DNA of 64,000 nucleotides from an uncultured Bacteroides sp. (GTDB taxonomy: Bacteria > Bacteroidota > Bacteroidia > Bacteroidales > Bacteroidaceae), in NCBI GenBank assembly GCA_905203765.1, contig CAJKXC010000008.1, positions 1 through 64,000 on the forward strand, written 5' to 3'. Of this stretch, positions 25,288 through 32,493 are shown piece by piece (the first letter of the stretch is position 1; each line of letters begins with the position of its first letter). A program made the translations under genes and the position numbers. The notes beneath the pieces were generated by a model. That model was given only the letters and a program-made list of their open reading frames with translations, ran no database searches and was not told where the DNA came from.

Positions 25288-25309
25288 CGAAAACTAACTT
25301 TATAGAATT

Positions 25310-26767
25310 ATGAGTACAATCTTACAGTTAGCTCCACAGAATGTGTGGAAGCATTTCTATTCGCTGACCCAAATCCCCCGTCCGTCGGGACATATGGAGA
25401 AGATCACCGCGTTTTTGGTTGATTTCGGCAAGGGGTTGGGTTTGGAGTCATTTGTCGATGAAGTCGGCAATGTCATTATCCGCAAGCCTGCCACTCCGGG
25501 TATGGAAAATCGCAAAGGCGTCATCCTTCAGGCTCACATGGACATGGTGCCTCAGAAGAACAACGATACCGTTCACGACTTTACAAAAGATCCCATTCAA
25601 ACCTATATCGACGGAGATTGGGTGAAAGCCAAAGGTACTACGCTGGGTGCCGATAACGGCTTGGGCGTTGCAGCCATCATGGCAGTTCTGGAAGACAACA
25701 GCCTGAAGCACGGTCCGCTGGAAGCCTTGATTACCAAGGACGAAGAGACGGGCATGTACGGTGCTTTCGGTCTGAAACCCGGAACCCTGAAAGGAGAAAT
25801 CCTGCTGAACCTCGATTCTGAGGACGAAGGAGAACTTTATATCGGCTGCGCCGGTGGTCTTGACATCACCGCCACACTGGAATATAAGGAAGAAGCGCCT
25901 GCTGCCGGCTTTGTAGCCCGCCAGATAACACTGAAAGGCTTGCGTGGCGGACACTCCGGTCTGGAAATCAACGAAGGACGCGGCAATGCCAACAAGTTGC
26001 TGGCTCGCGTGGCGCACGACTTATTGGTAGAGTTCGACTCCCAACTGGCAAGCTTCGAAGGTGGAAATATGCGTAATGCTATTCCGCGTGAAGCCCATGC
26101 CGTGCTGGTGTTCAACCCTGAAGATATGGAAGGTCTGGAAGACTATATCAAGGAATACGAAGTACAGCTCAATGACGAATATGCTCCGATTGAAAGCGAC
26201 ATTACGCTGACGATGGAGGAAGTTCCCATGCCTGCTGCCGTGGTTCCTACAGAGATTCAGGATAACATGATTAACGTCCTGATGGCCTGCCAGAACGGTG
26301 TGATGCGCATGATACCCACCGTGCCCGACACCGTAGAAACCTCTTCAAACCTCGCCATTGTCATTATCGGCGGAGGCAAAGCCGAAGTTCGTATCCTGGC
26401 ACGCAGTTCTTGCGATACCATGAAGGACTTCCTTGCCGACAGTCTGAGCGCTTGTTTCGCTATGGCAGGCATGAAGGTAGAATTGAGCGGCGGCTATTCC
26501 GGCTGGCAACCCAACGTAGATTCTCCCATTCTCCATGCCATGAAGCTGTCCTATAAGCAGCAGTTTGGCGTAGAGCCTGCCGTGAAGGTAATCCATGCCG
26601 GTCTGGAGTGTGGCATCATCGGCGCCAACTGTCCGGGACTCGATATGATTTCCTTCGGTCCTACCTTGCGCTCTCCGCACTCGCCGGATGAACGTGCTCT
26701 GATTCCTACTGTTTCCAAGTTCTACGACTTCCTGGTCGCTACGCTGGAGCAGACTCCGGAGAAATAA
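25310..26767 (+). CDS. pepD: Aminoacyl-histidine dipeptidase (M20)
   Basis: A zinc peptidase that hydrolyses Xaa-His dipeptides such as carnosine, probably in the cytoplasm (no signal peptide). It is 485 residues. The metal site runs through QAHMDMVPQKNN, LGADNGLGVAAIMAV and ITKDEETGMYGAFG, with GLECGIIGANCPGLDMISFG and the final LRSPHSPDERALIPT near the C-terminus. The LRGGHSG dimerisation domain entry lies mid-protein. Single gene with its own terminator. Confidence 0.97.
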   Translation: MSTILQLAPQNVWKHFYSLTQIPRPSGHMEKITAFLVDFGKGLGLESFVDEVGNVIIRKPATPGMENRKGVILQAHMDMVPQKNNDTVHDFTKDPIQTYIDGDWVKAKGTTLGADNGLGVAAIMAVLEDNSLKHGPLEALITKDEETGMYGAFGLKPGTLKGEILLNLDSEDEGELYIGCAGGLDITATLEYKEEAPAAGFVARQITLKGLRGGHSGLEINEGRGNANKLLARVAHDLLVEFDSQLASFEGGNMRNAIPREAHAVLVFNPEDMEGLEDYIKEYEVQLNDEYAPIESDITLTMEEVPMPAAVVPTEIQDNMINVLMACQNGVMRMIPTVPDTVETSSNLAIVIIGGGKAEVRILARSSCDTMKDFLADSLSACFAMAGMKVELSGGYSGWQPNVDSPILHAMKLSYKQQFGVEPAVKVIHAGLECGIIGANCPGLDMISFGPTLRSPHSPDERALIPTVSKFYDFLVATLEQTPEK

Positions 26768-26808
26768 GGATATAGGATAACCTCTTGAGGGGAGGCTGCA
26801 AATTTGAG

Positions 26809-26857
26809 CAGAGTGTAGCGAAAGACTGAAATGGCATTCGTTACACTCTGTTTCTTG
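26809..26857 (+). terminator. Intrinsic terminator after pepD
   Basis: CAGAGTGTAGCGAA (26809-26822) pairs with TTCGTTACACTCTG (26837-26850), one G-U pair, followed by TTTCTTG. Confidence 0.75.
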
Positions 26858-26891
26858 TTATCGATGATGAGATGGAATAATCATGTAATTG

Positions 26892-27944
26892 ATGAATATG
26901 GTAAATAAAATAAGTAAGCAGAATGTATCAGTTGTGTTAGGCGGCCAGGAATTAAATCAGTTGGCGGATGATATTACTAATTTGGTAACGGACACAAAGA
27001 ACCGGTTAAGCAAAGCAATAAATACAACTATGGTTGCTACATATTGGAGTATCGGTAAATACATTGTTGAGTTTGAGCAACAAGGCAATGCTAAAGCTCA
27101 ATATGGAACAGCATTGCTTTCTTCTTTGGCGAAGATACTTCGCTTCAAGTTAGGAAAAGGATATAGTCGTCCTAATCTTAACAATATGCGTAAGTTCTAC
27201 TTGTTATACCCAATTTGTCAGACAGTGTCTGACAAATTAAGTTGGTCGCATATATGCGAATTGATAACTATTGACGATGAGCTTGAGCGTAGTTTCTATG
27301 AGAAAGAGTGTATTGCTGAGAATTGGAATGTTCGTTCTCTTCGCAGACAGATGGATAGTGCTCTTTATCTGCGTTTGGCAGCCGGCAAAGATAAAGAGGG
27401 CATCTTGCAACTTTCGCAAAAAGGGATTGTTATTCAGCAGCCCGGAGATGTTGTAAAGGATACATATACACTCGAATTTCTCGGTATTCAGGAAAAAAAG
27501 AAATATAGCGAATGTGATTTAGAGCAAAAACTGATTGATAATCTGCAAACATTCTTATTGGAGTTAGGAAAGGGATTTGCTTTTATTGGGCGCCAATATC
27601 CGCTTACCATAGGTAATCGTCATTATCATATTGATTTGGTGTTTTACCACCGAATCCTTAAGTGTTTCGTCTTGATTGATTTAAAGAAAAACGCAGTGCA
27701 GCATAGGGATATTGGACAGATGAATATGTATATGGGCTATTTTGCCAAAGAAGAAAATATGGCGGACGATAATCCGCCTATTGGTATTATTCTCAGCCAT
27801 ACCAAAGATGAATTATTGGTTGAATACGCCACCTATGGCATGGACTCTAAACTATTCGTCTCAAAGTATGAGCTATATTTGCCAAATAAAGAAGAGCTAA
27901 GAAGATTGGTAGATGGAGTAATTACTGAAGATGGAATAGGTTAA
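26892..27944 (+). CDS. PDDEXK nuclease domain protein (DUF1016/YhcG family)
   Basis: A 350-residue member of the DUF1016/YhcG family, known as PD-(D/E)XK-type nucleases of uncertain role. The N-terminal half (about 20-150) is the helical DUF1016 N domain, with TMVATYWSIGKYIVEFEQQG and GKGYSRPNLNNMRKFY as family marks. The C-terminal domain has the nuclease core YHIDLVFYHRILKCFVLIDL then KKN, with D-x19-DLK standing for D-(D/E)xK. The gene is much more AT-rich than its neighbours, which suggests transfer. ATG at 26892 or 26898. It opens the accessory stretch that contains the mini-peptide genes. Confidence 0.88.
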   Translation: MNMVNKISKQNVSVVLGGQELNQLADDITNLVTDTKNRLSKAINTTMVATYWSIGKYIVEFEQQGNAKAQYGTALLSSLAKILRFKLGKGYSRPNLNNMRKFYLLYPICQTVSDKLSWSHICELITIDDELERSFYEKECIAENWNVRSLRRQMDSALYLRLAAGKDKEGILQLSQKGIVIQQPGDVVKDTYTLEFLGIQEKKKYSECDLEQKLIDNLQTFLLELGKGFAFIGRQYPLTIGNRHYHIDLVFYHRILKCFVLIDLKKNAVQHRDIGQMNMYMGYFAKEENMADDNPPIGIILSHTKDELLVEYATYGMDSKLFVSKYELYLPNKEELRRLVDGVITEDGIG

Positions 27945-27976
27945 GAATTAAAATAACCTATTATATAATAAGGTAT

Positions 27977-28012
27977 AAAAGCAGGGTGTTTCTACAAGCA
28001 TCCTGCTTTTTT
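27977..28012 (+). terminator. Intrinsic terminator after the DUF1016 gene
   Basis: AAAAGCAGGGTG (27977-27988) pairs with CATCCTGCTTTT (27999-28010) and is followed by TTG. Confidence 0.8.
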
Positions 28013-28150
28013 GTCTCTGACATCTTGTCCCGTCTCTGCCAAAACGGCTCTGCTTTTCTTCATTTCTCCACCTTTCTTTTGTTGTAACTTCGGAGTAATT
28101 GACGTAAATCAAGAAATATGTTGTATAACATACTTTTCTTCTCTTTTTTG

Positions 28151-28181
28151 CTTGCTATCTTGAACAAAGGCTCTATTTTTG
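28151..28181 (+). promoter_or_regulatory. Promoter of the mini-peptide gene cluster
   Basis: -7 box TATTTTTG at 28174-28181 fits TAnnTTTG. CTTG at 28151-28154 lies 19 nt upstream as a near -33 (a perfect TTTG at 28147-28150 is 23 nt away). The predicted transcript starts near 28188, about 70 nt before the first ATG. Confidence 0.6.
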
Positions 28182-28204
28182 TGTTGTTAAACATGAATAC
28201 AATA

Positions 28205-28256
28205 GGATAACAAGTAATTTTTAAGGATAACAAGATTGATTTTAGGAGGATAACAA
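28205..28256 (+). repeat. Three GGATAACAA repeats in the mini-peptide leader
   Basis: GGATAACAA occurs at 28205-28213, 28225-28233 and 28248-28256; the last ends 1 nt before the first mini-peptide ATG. The copies look like tandem, translation-start-like sequences, which would fit duplicated leaders that lost their peptides, or a binding site. Confidence 0.7.
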
Positions 28257-28257
28257 A

Positions 28258-28332
28258 ATGAAAAAGTTAAAGAATTTATTAAAGCACATCGGCGAAGCCG
28301 ATAAGAACATTTGGGGTTATGTAATGCTTTAA
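28258..28332 (+). CDS. Mini-peptide 1 (24 aa, cationic)
   Basis: A 24-codon ORF starting MKKLKNLLKHIG and ending IWGYVML. It has five Lys plus one His against two acids. The first 15 residues form a plausible amphipathic helix. No signal peptide or double-glycine leader is present. It lies 1 nt after a GGATAACAA element within an AGGAGGATAAC context, which is a strong ribosome site for this genome. It shares the Lys-rich start and the KN-x-W/M region with the next two ORFs. I do not recognise the family. A real small gene is likely from the shared pattern and the promoter-to-terminator packaging. Confidence 0.6.
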   Translation: MKKLKNLLKHIGEADKNIWGYVML

Positions 28333-28398
28333 GCATTCATCCCCTTTCGTTGAGTATTGAATTTTAGTTTTCAGGTATTAGATTTAAATTTTAAGGTT

Positions 28399-28491
28399 AT
28401 GAAAAAGAAGATTGTAAAGGTCTTGAAACGTATTCTTGCTGAAGTCGGTAGAAATGAGATGTTGATGATGGGGTATATGCCGGAGAAGTAG
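28399..28491 (+). CDS. Mini-peptide 2 (30 aa, cationic)
   Basis: A 30-codon ORF beginning MKKKIVKVLKRILAEVGRN and ending GYMPEK, with four Met near the C-terminus. Net charge is about +5. Hydrophobic residues fall every 3-4 positions (I5, V6, V8, L9, I12, L13, V16), giving an amphipathic helix. The 26 nt before the ATG (AGGTATTAGATTT...TTTTAAGGTT) are nearly the same as before mini-peptide 3, so the two arose by tandem duplication including the leader. Family unknown. Confidence 0.65.
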   Translation: MKKKIVKVLKRILAEVGRNEMLMMGYMPEK

Positions 28492-28547
28492 TAATACTGC
28501 CCTTCCGGGCCCCAAGTTTTAGGTATTTAGATTTAATTTTTAAGATT

Positions 28548-28643
28548 ATGAAGAAAAAGATTGTGAATTCGTTTAAGAGTATTCTTACCAAAGCCGGTAA
28601 GAACTGGATGGAGGCAATGCAATATTATAGCCTTCAGATGTAA
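28548..28643 (+). CDS. Mini-peptide 3 (31 aa, cationic)
   Basis: A 31-codon ORF beginning MKKKIVNSFKSILTKAGKNW and ending QYYSLQM, net charge about +5. It shares MKKKIV, the I-L spacing and the G-K/R-N element with mini-peptide 2, while the rest has diverged, a pattern expected if the peptide sequence is under selection. A strong terminator begins 23 nt after the stop. Family unknown; could be an antimicrobial or signalling peptide, a toxin, or a regulatory micro-protein. Confidence 0.65.
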   Translation: MKKKIVNSFKSILTKAGKNWMEAMQYYSLQM

Positions 28644-28666
28644 GCACACTAAATTTATTATAGAGT

Positions 28667-28709
28667 AAGGGATATGTTCTTTTCAGAAGAATGTATCCCT
28701 TCTTTTTTG
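28667..28709 (+). terminator. Strong intrinsic terminator of the mini-peptide cluster
   Basis: AAGGGATATGTTCTT (28667-28681) pairs over 15 positions, two of them G-U, with AAGAATGTATCCCTT (28687-28701) around loop TTCAG. CTTTTTTG follows. Confidence 0.9.
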
Positions 28710-28840
28710 TGCTAGGAGAATCATCAGTAGGAAGTGGTTTGCGGTTAACCTCATAGAATAAGCCGTAAAATTTGCGGCTTATTCTATCTTATCTATATGC
28801 ATCGGAATTTCCATTCATTGTATTCTTTAAAAAAACGACA

Positions 28841-29005
28841 AATAGAACAATTAGACCCGCCCCGTACCTTCTTCGTACCCGGTTCGTACCCGAGTCGTAC
28901 CTGGTTCGCTCATTTTCTCCCCCTATAGAAGCGAAGGAGAAGCGAATCAGGTACGAGGGAGAAGAGAAATAGAACAAGAATGATTAGAAGAATGCGAATG
29001 GGAAA
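28841..29005. repeat. 11-nt periodic intergenic array with polarity switch
   Basis: CGTACC-type units start at 28863, 28874, 28885 and 28896, followed by CGCTC at 28907: an exact 11-nt period. The period continues with AAGCGAAGGAG (28929), AAGCGAATCAG (28940), GTACGAGGGAG (28951) and AAGAGAAATAG (28962). The second half is the reverse complement of the first: TCGTACCTGGTTCGCT (28895-28910) matches the complement of AGCGAATCAGGTACGA (28941-28956) at 15 of 16 positions. The 11-nt spacing is half that of the 22-nt arrays elsewhere in the window. Confidence 0.8.
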
Positions 29006-29029
29006 AAGTTGAAAGAGTAAAAAAATATC

Positions 29030-29466
29030 ATTAAAAGAATTCATCGTATTGGTGCGGAAAGTTACCGCTAAACTGGCGGAGGCGGATTTTACGGATCCCG
29101 AAACAGAAATTGTATTCAGTTTGGTTATCAGTGTTTTAGTGAAAAAATCGGAGTTGCCGAAAGGTACGGGTTAGGGTCAAAAGGTTCAAAGTACTCCTAT
29201 GAATCTCAAATTCCGCCGCACTAATCAGAAAGAGCTGGAAGAATTGTCCGAAAAAAAGTAACGGATTGCGGGCATCTATGTTTTACTTCTCGTAGGAAGT
29301 TTGGAATATTTGCCGGATTTCTTTCACCGATTTTGTGAACGAGGCTGTCAAGCAGAACTTATCTGCCTTTACCGGGAAGCGGATACTAAAGAAGGCAGAG
29401 AAAGCTTTGTTTGTGAAGCATGGGGGACGAATTACCGGAAATTTCCCGATGTCGGCGGAAAGTTAG
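29030..29466 (+). pseudogene. Decayed coding remnants
   Basis: One open stretch (ending at the TAG near 29173) translates as KEFIVLVRKVTAKLAEADF followed by TDPETEIVFSLVISVLVKKS but has no start codon. A second (ending at the TAG near 29466) reads VNEAVKQNLSAFTGKRILKK with no start. Protein-like composition without start codons suggests broken genes. I cannot name the parent families. Confidence 0.35.
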
Positions 29467-29507
29467 GCTTATAAGCGAACCTTGAACTTTGTGAACCCTA
29501 AATAAAT

Positions 29508-29543
29508 TAAGCCCTTGCAATATCGGATTATTGCAAGGGCTTA
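29508..29543. terminator. Bidirectional hairpin downstream of the fimbrillin-like gene
   Basis: TAAGCCCTTGCAATA (29508-29522) and TATTGCAAGGGCTTA (29529-29543) are perfectly complementary over 15 bp with T-rich flanks on both strands. It lies 45 nt after the stop of the lipoprotein gene read on the minus strand. Confidence 0.8.
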
Positions 29544-29588
29544 TTATTTTATGCCAAGGGCATAATTATCGAGGCTTGGGAAGAGTGG

Positions 29589-31868
29589 TTAATCCACGAT
29601 ATATTGTTTATTGTTTACTGTAACCTTTCCGCTTGTTTCGAGGATCTTAAGACCGGTTCCGGCATCATCGAAGGAAGTTTTGGAAGCATCATCATAGTTG
29701 AATGTGACACCTTGGTTCTGTTTTTCCTTCTCGGCATCTATATAGATAGAGGGATAGGTTTGTTCATCCTTTGAATTAGCAACAGTAAAGGTGCAATTTT
29801 TCAAAGAGAAGGTTGTCTCATAGTCATAATTCGCACTACTTCTGTTGCCTGCCGTAATTGCGGCGGAAGGGGCTTGGTTTCCTTCGCCCCAGGGAGTAGC
29901 GCCAAAATCTTTGGTGCTTGAACCATAACTGGTGACACTCAAGTTAAAGCCACAATTAGTAAATGTAAACGTGCCGCCACGCAGGAGAGCAGCCTGCCAG
30001 CCGCCCGTGAAGGTGCAGCCCGTAGCCGTCAGTGTAGCGCTGTTGTTCACCATAAGAGGTGTTTCGGTAGCAGTGAAGATAGAGCTGGTAAGTGTAACTG
30101 CGTTGTTGTTGCCAACCGGTGTCGAAGCATTTGTATTCAGACAGTATTCTACGCTCTTCATTTTACAGTTCTCTACTTTGACAACCGTGTTGCTGACATT
30201 ATTATTCAGAAGGATACCGTCTGCATTCTTATTGTCTGCACTATATTCCACATTCGTCATTGTAAATTGGGTATTGCTTTCATGCAAAGATATTCCTCTG
30301 GACTTATCAACTACCTTTCCTTGCTGGGTTGCATCGCCGGTTATCGTGAGACTGGCACCCTCATAAAGACGAACAAAATTCTTTGGAATATTTGCTGGTC
30401 TACTCGGCAACGTCAATGTATATGTCCCTAAGTCTATCGCCATTGATTTTCCTGCCAATACATCAAATGAGTTGTTGATGGTCACATCATTATTCAGTGT
30501 CAGCTTTTTAACCTCACCACCTTCTTTAATTTCGATGTTACCGTCGTTAACAATCAACTCTTCTATCACCGCATCAGCTTTCACTACAAAGGTATTATCA
30601 CCTGTGCTGGCAGTCACCTTCTTCCAAGTGCCGCTAACTTCTACGTGTTCAATTTCCTTCACGGTCAACTCCTCTACGCCGGTGCCAGCTGTGGCTGCTA
30701 TCACCAAGGGATCTCCACTCGTACCGGATGTTTGATCCCAGCCACCGCTAATCTCTACGCTTTTTATGTTCTCAACGGTCACTGTTCCTTTAGAACCTTC
30801 CGGCAGATTAATCTTTATTGCCCCTGTAGTACCACCCTGGGCTCCCTTCACTGTGAAGCTCTCGGTAGTTGCAGCAGTGACATTGATTGTAACAGGGTCG
30901 TCTGCTGAACTGTTGTTCGGAATCTCAAGCTCACTACCTGAACCCATATCAGTAACCGTGACGTTCTTTGCACCTGCCGCCAACTCATTGTTGGCCTCTG
31001 CCGAGTTTGCCACTTTTTTAGTGAACTCGATAGTGGTGGTACCGTCAACTTTAGCAATGGTAAGTTCGGCCATCTCCTTGATTTCACGGTCTGTTATCGC
31101 AAAATCAGCCTCTGTCGTAAACGCTACAGCTTTGGCTTCGTCAATTTGCAGCGTAGCGGTGAGGTCGTTACCATAAGTGCCGGCAGGCAAAGGAATATCC
31201 AGCAACAGCGAGCCTGTAGTACCTTCGTTCTTGAAAGACAGTGTTATCGTTTTACCTTGCTTATTCGACAAACCGGAAAGCGTTGCCTTACCATTAGCTC
31301 CTATTGTCAGCGCAGCCGAACCGGTGATGTCTGTATTATTACTGGTCAGCGTCAGTGAGCCTGTCGCATTCTCTTCCAAACCGTTTAGCGTGACACGCAT
31401 CATGCCGCAAAGCAGTTGTTCGAATGCCACCTTACCATCATTGGAGTTCACTTTGCCAAACATCGGCGCGTTACTAACAGGATAGGTGTACTTATCAGGG
31501 AAAGTTAGGGTCATGTCCGTGGGATCGTATTCTCCAGCCGGATAAACCGCATACTGCAGCTTAGATACCGTACCTATCACCGTGCCTTCGAAAGTTCCTG
31601 TTGCTCCACCTGCACCTTTTAAGGTTAACGTTCCCCTGCTGGAATAAGTTTTATCTTTGGTATTGTTACCAAATACATAGAAAGCATCACCGGTTGTCCA
31701 GTTCACTTTGTAGTTATCATCTACCGATGTTCTTGTGTCTGCTCCCGTTGTGGCTACTAATGTAAAGCCGTCAACAGCTGTTCCGTTCTCCACGATTTCT
31801 TCGTTGGAGCAACTGGTTGCCAGAGCCACTGCGCACAGCAGGGCACTAACGTTGAATAATTTTCTCAT
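29589..31868 (-). CDS. Fimbrillin-like surface lipoprotein with beta-helix-like C-terminus
   Basis: A 759-residue predicted lipoprotein. From the ATG at 31868 the signal peptide MRKLFNVSALLCAVALATSC ends in the lipobox cysteine. Residues about 30-270 resemble fimbrillin-like (Mfa-like) domains of Bacteroides: DTRTSVDDNYKVNWTTGDAF, then a Y-A-V-YPAG strand and LCGMMRVTLNGL. The middle (280-480) is a string of Gly/Thr-rich beta repeats (VEELTVKEIEHVEVSGTWKK). The C-terminal third looks like a right-handed beta helix (SLTITGDATQQGKVVDKSRG, VENCKMKSVEYCLNTNAS). Likely exposed at the cell surface; ligand unknown. The start at 31868 is fixed by the signal peptide, not by the longer frame that runs through the 54-aa ORF region. 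Confidence 0.75.
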   Translation of the reverse strand: MRKLFNVSALLCAVALATSCSNEEIVENGTAVDGFTLVATTGADTRTSVDDNYKVNWTTGDAFYVFGNNTKDKTYSSRGTLTLKGAGGATGTFEGTVIGTVSKLQYAVYPAGEYDPTDMTLTFPDKYTYPVSNAPMFGKVNSNDGKVAFEQLLCGMMRVTLNGLEENATGSLTLTSNNTDITGSAALTIGANGKATLSGLSNKQGKTITLSFKNEGTTGSLLLDIPLPAGTYGNDLTATLQIDEAKAVAFTTEADFAITDREIKEMAELTIAKVDGTTTIEFTKKVANSAEANNELAAGAKNVTVTDMGSGSELEIPNNSSADDPVTINVTAATTESFTVKGAQGGTTGAIKINLPEGSKGTVTVENIKSVEISGGWDQTSGTSGDPLVIAATAGTGVEELTVKEIEHVEVSGTWKKVTASTGDNTFVVKADAVIEELIVNDGNIEIKEGGEVKKLTLNNDVTINNSFDVLAGKSMAIDLGTYTLTLPSRPANIPKNFVRLYEGASLTITGDATQQGKVVDKSRGISLHESNTQFTMTNVEYSADNKNADGILLNNNVSNTVVKVENCKMKSVEYCLNTNASTPVGNNNAVTLTSSIFTATETPLMVNNSATLTATGCTFTGGWQAALLRGGTFTFTNCGFNLSVTSYGSSTKDFGATPWGEGNQAPSAAITAGNRSSANYDYETTFSLKNCTFTVANSKDEQTYPSIYIDAEKEKQNQGVTFNYDDASKTSFDDAGTGLKILETSGKVTVNNKQYIVD

Positions 31869-31911
31869 GATTAATTTCTTTAAATGATTTTTTTGTGTTA
31901 ACTGAAGAGGA

Positions 31912-32076
31912 CTACTCCCAATCGCCGGGGTTATGGCCCCACTCCGGCAATGTGGCGTCGGCACTACCGGTTCCGGTGCCACCACCGCCGCCGCTTCCTG
32001 CAAAGCCACATTCCACTGCAACCACCAGCACCTCTACTACCGGCGGTTCATACTTTTCTCGTTTTTGATTATTCAT
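31912..32076 (-). CDS. 54-aa Gly-rich small ORF upstream of the fimbrillin-like gene
   Basis: A 54-codon ORF in a different frame from the lipoprotein, ending 43 nt before its ATG. It starts MNNQKREKYEPPVVEVLVVA, then VECGFAGSGGGGGTGTG, and ends LPEWGHNPGDWE. The pattern K-Y-x-x-P-x-V-E-V...G-F-A-x-SGG, followed by an acidic/Gly tail with W, is one I recognise from small Bacteroides proteins often placed next to fimbrillin-like or surface lipoprotein genes; their function is not known. It lies between a structured leader and the lipoprotein gene, so probably shares its transcript. Confidence 0.65.
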   Translation of the reverse strand: MNNQKREKYEPPVVEVLVVAVECGFAGSGGGGGTGTGSADATLPEWGHNPGDWE

Positions 32077-32354
32077 GTTGTGAATAAGATTGTTTTGCGG
32101 CTCTCCTCAGTTCCATAAAGGGCCTATTACAAACACGAAGCGTGAAACTGATTGTTTCACTTCGCTGTAGAGAGGCCCTGAGAAGCCCTAAATCTACGAA
32201 ATGACATATCAGCCCCACGCTATAGCGCGGAAGCCGTCTGAATGCCATTCTTGTAGATTTCGAAAATTTCCCAGGTTTCCGTTTAACAAGAATGAAGCAA
32301 GACGCTTCTAATAAAGTATTAATAAATCTTTTGGTAGGCACTCCTACACGCCGC
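32077..32354 (-). promoter_or_regulatory. Structured leader of the 54-aa ORF / fimbrillin-like transcript
   Basis: Nested complementary arms suggest a folded RNA of about 270 nt. GGGCCT (32120-32125) pairs with AGGCCC (32173-32178) and encloses CGAAG/CTTCG plus TGAAAC/GTTTCA arms (32136-32164). AAATCTAC (32190-32197) pairs with GTAGATTT (32253-32260) and encloses a CGCTATAGCG palindrome (around 32218). No known riboswitch class was recognised. Confidence 0.45.
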
Positions 32355-32386
32355 CAAAGTTAAATGTTGTTTTTGAAAGAAGCAAG
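32355..32386 (-). promoter_or_regulatory. Promoter of the fimbrillin-like transcript
   Basis: On the minus strand, -7 box TAACTTTG (32355-32362) fits TAnnTTTG. CTTG (32383-32386) lies 20 nt further upstream as a one-off -33 match. It would start transcription near 32348, ahead of the structured leader. Confidence 0.6.
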
Positions 32387-32493
32387 GAAAAAGAAGGAAA
32401 ATGTAATAATCGCTGTGCATAGTTGAGTGGTATTGCTATCTTTGTACCTTCTTTCAATATTGAACATTGGAAATAGAATTACTATAAATAAGA
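32387..32493. other. Spacer before the MoxR-type ATPase gene
   Basis: Plus-strand -7 box TATCTTTG at 32437-32444 is a likely promoter of the ATPase-VWA pair, with no clear -33. Nothing else seen. Confidence 0.45.

Larger units (their letters stand above)
27945..28257. other. Spacer before the mini-peptide genes
   Basis: No gene seen. It contains the terminator of the nuclease gene (27977-28012), then a promoter (28151-28181) and a leader with three GGATAACAA repeats (28205-28256) for the mini-peptide genes. Confidence 0.65.
28711..29588. other. Accessory non-coding stretch with repeat array and coding remnants
   Basis: No intact gene seen. It holds an 11-nt periodic array (28841-29005), translated remnants without start codons (29030-29175 and 29330-29466), a 20-codon ORF (MNLKFRRTNQKELEELSEKK, 29200-29262) and a perfect 15-bp hairpin (29508-29543). 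Base composition is AT-rich, like the nuclease and mini-peptide genes before it. Confidence 0.6.

Noticed and set aside
31869..32021. N-terminal extension of the fimbrillin-like protein.
   Set aside because: The extension lacks a signal peptide and overlaps the 54-aa ORF in another frame; the lipoprotein signal begins at 31868.
32136..32164. GTGAAAC and GTTTCAC arms resembling a parS site.
   Set aside because: parS needs GTTnCACGTGAAAC with the arms in the opposite order and no 5-nt gap; here the arms form a hairpin in a leader.
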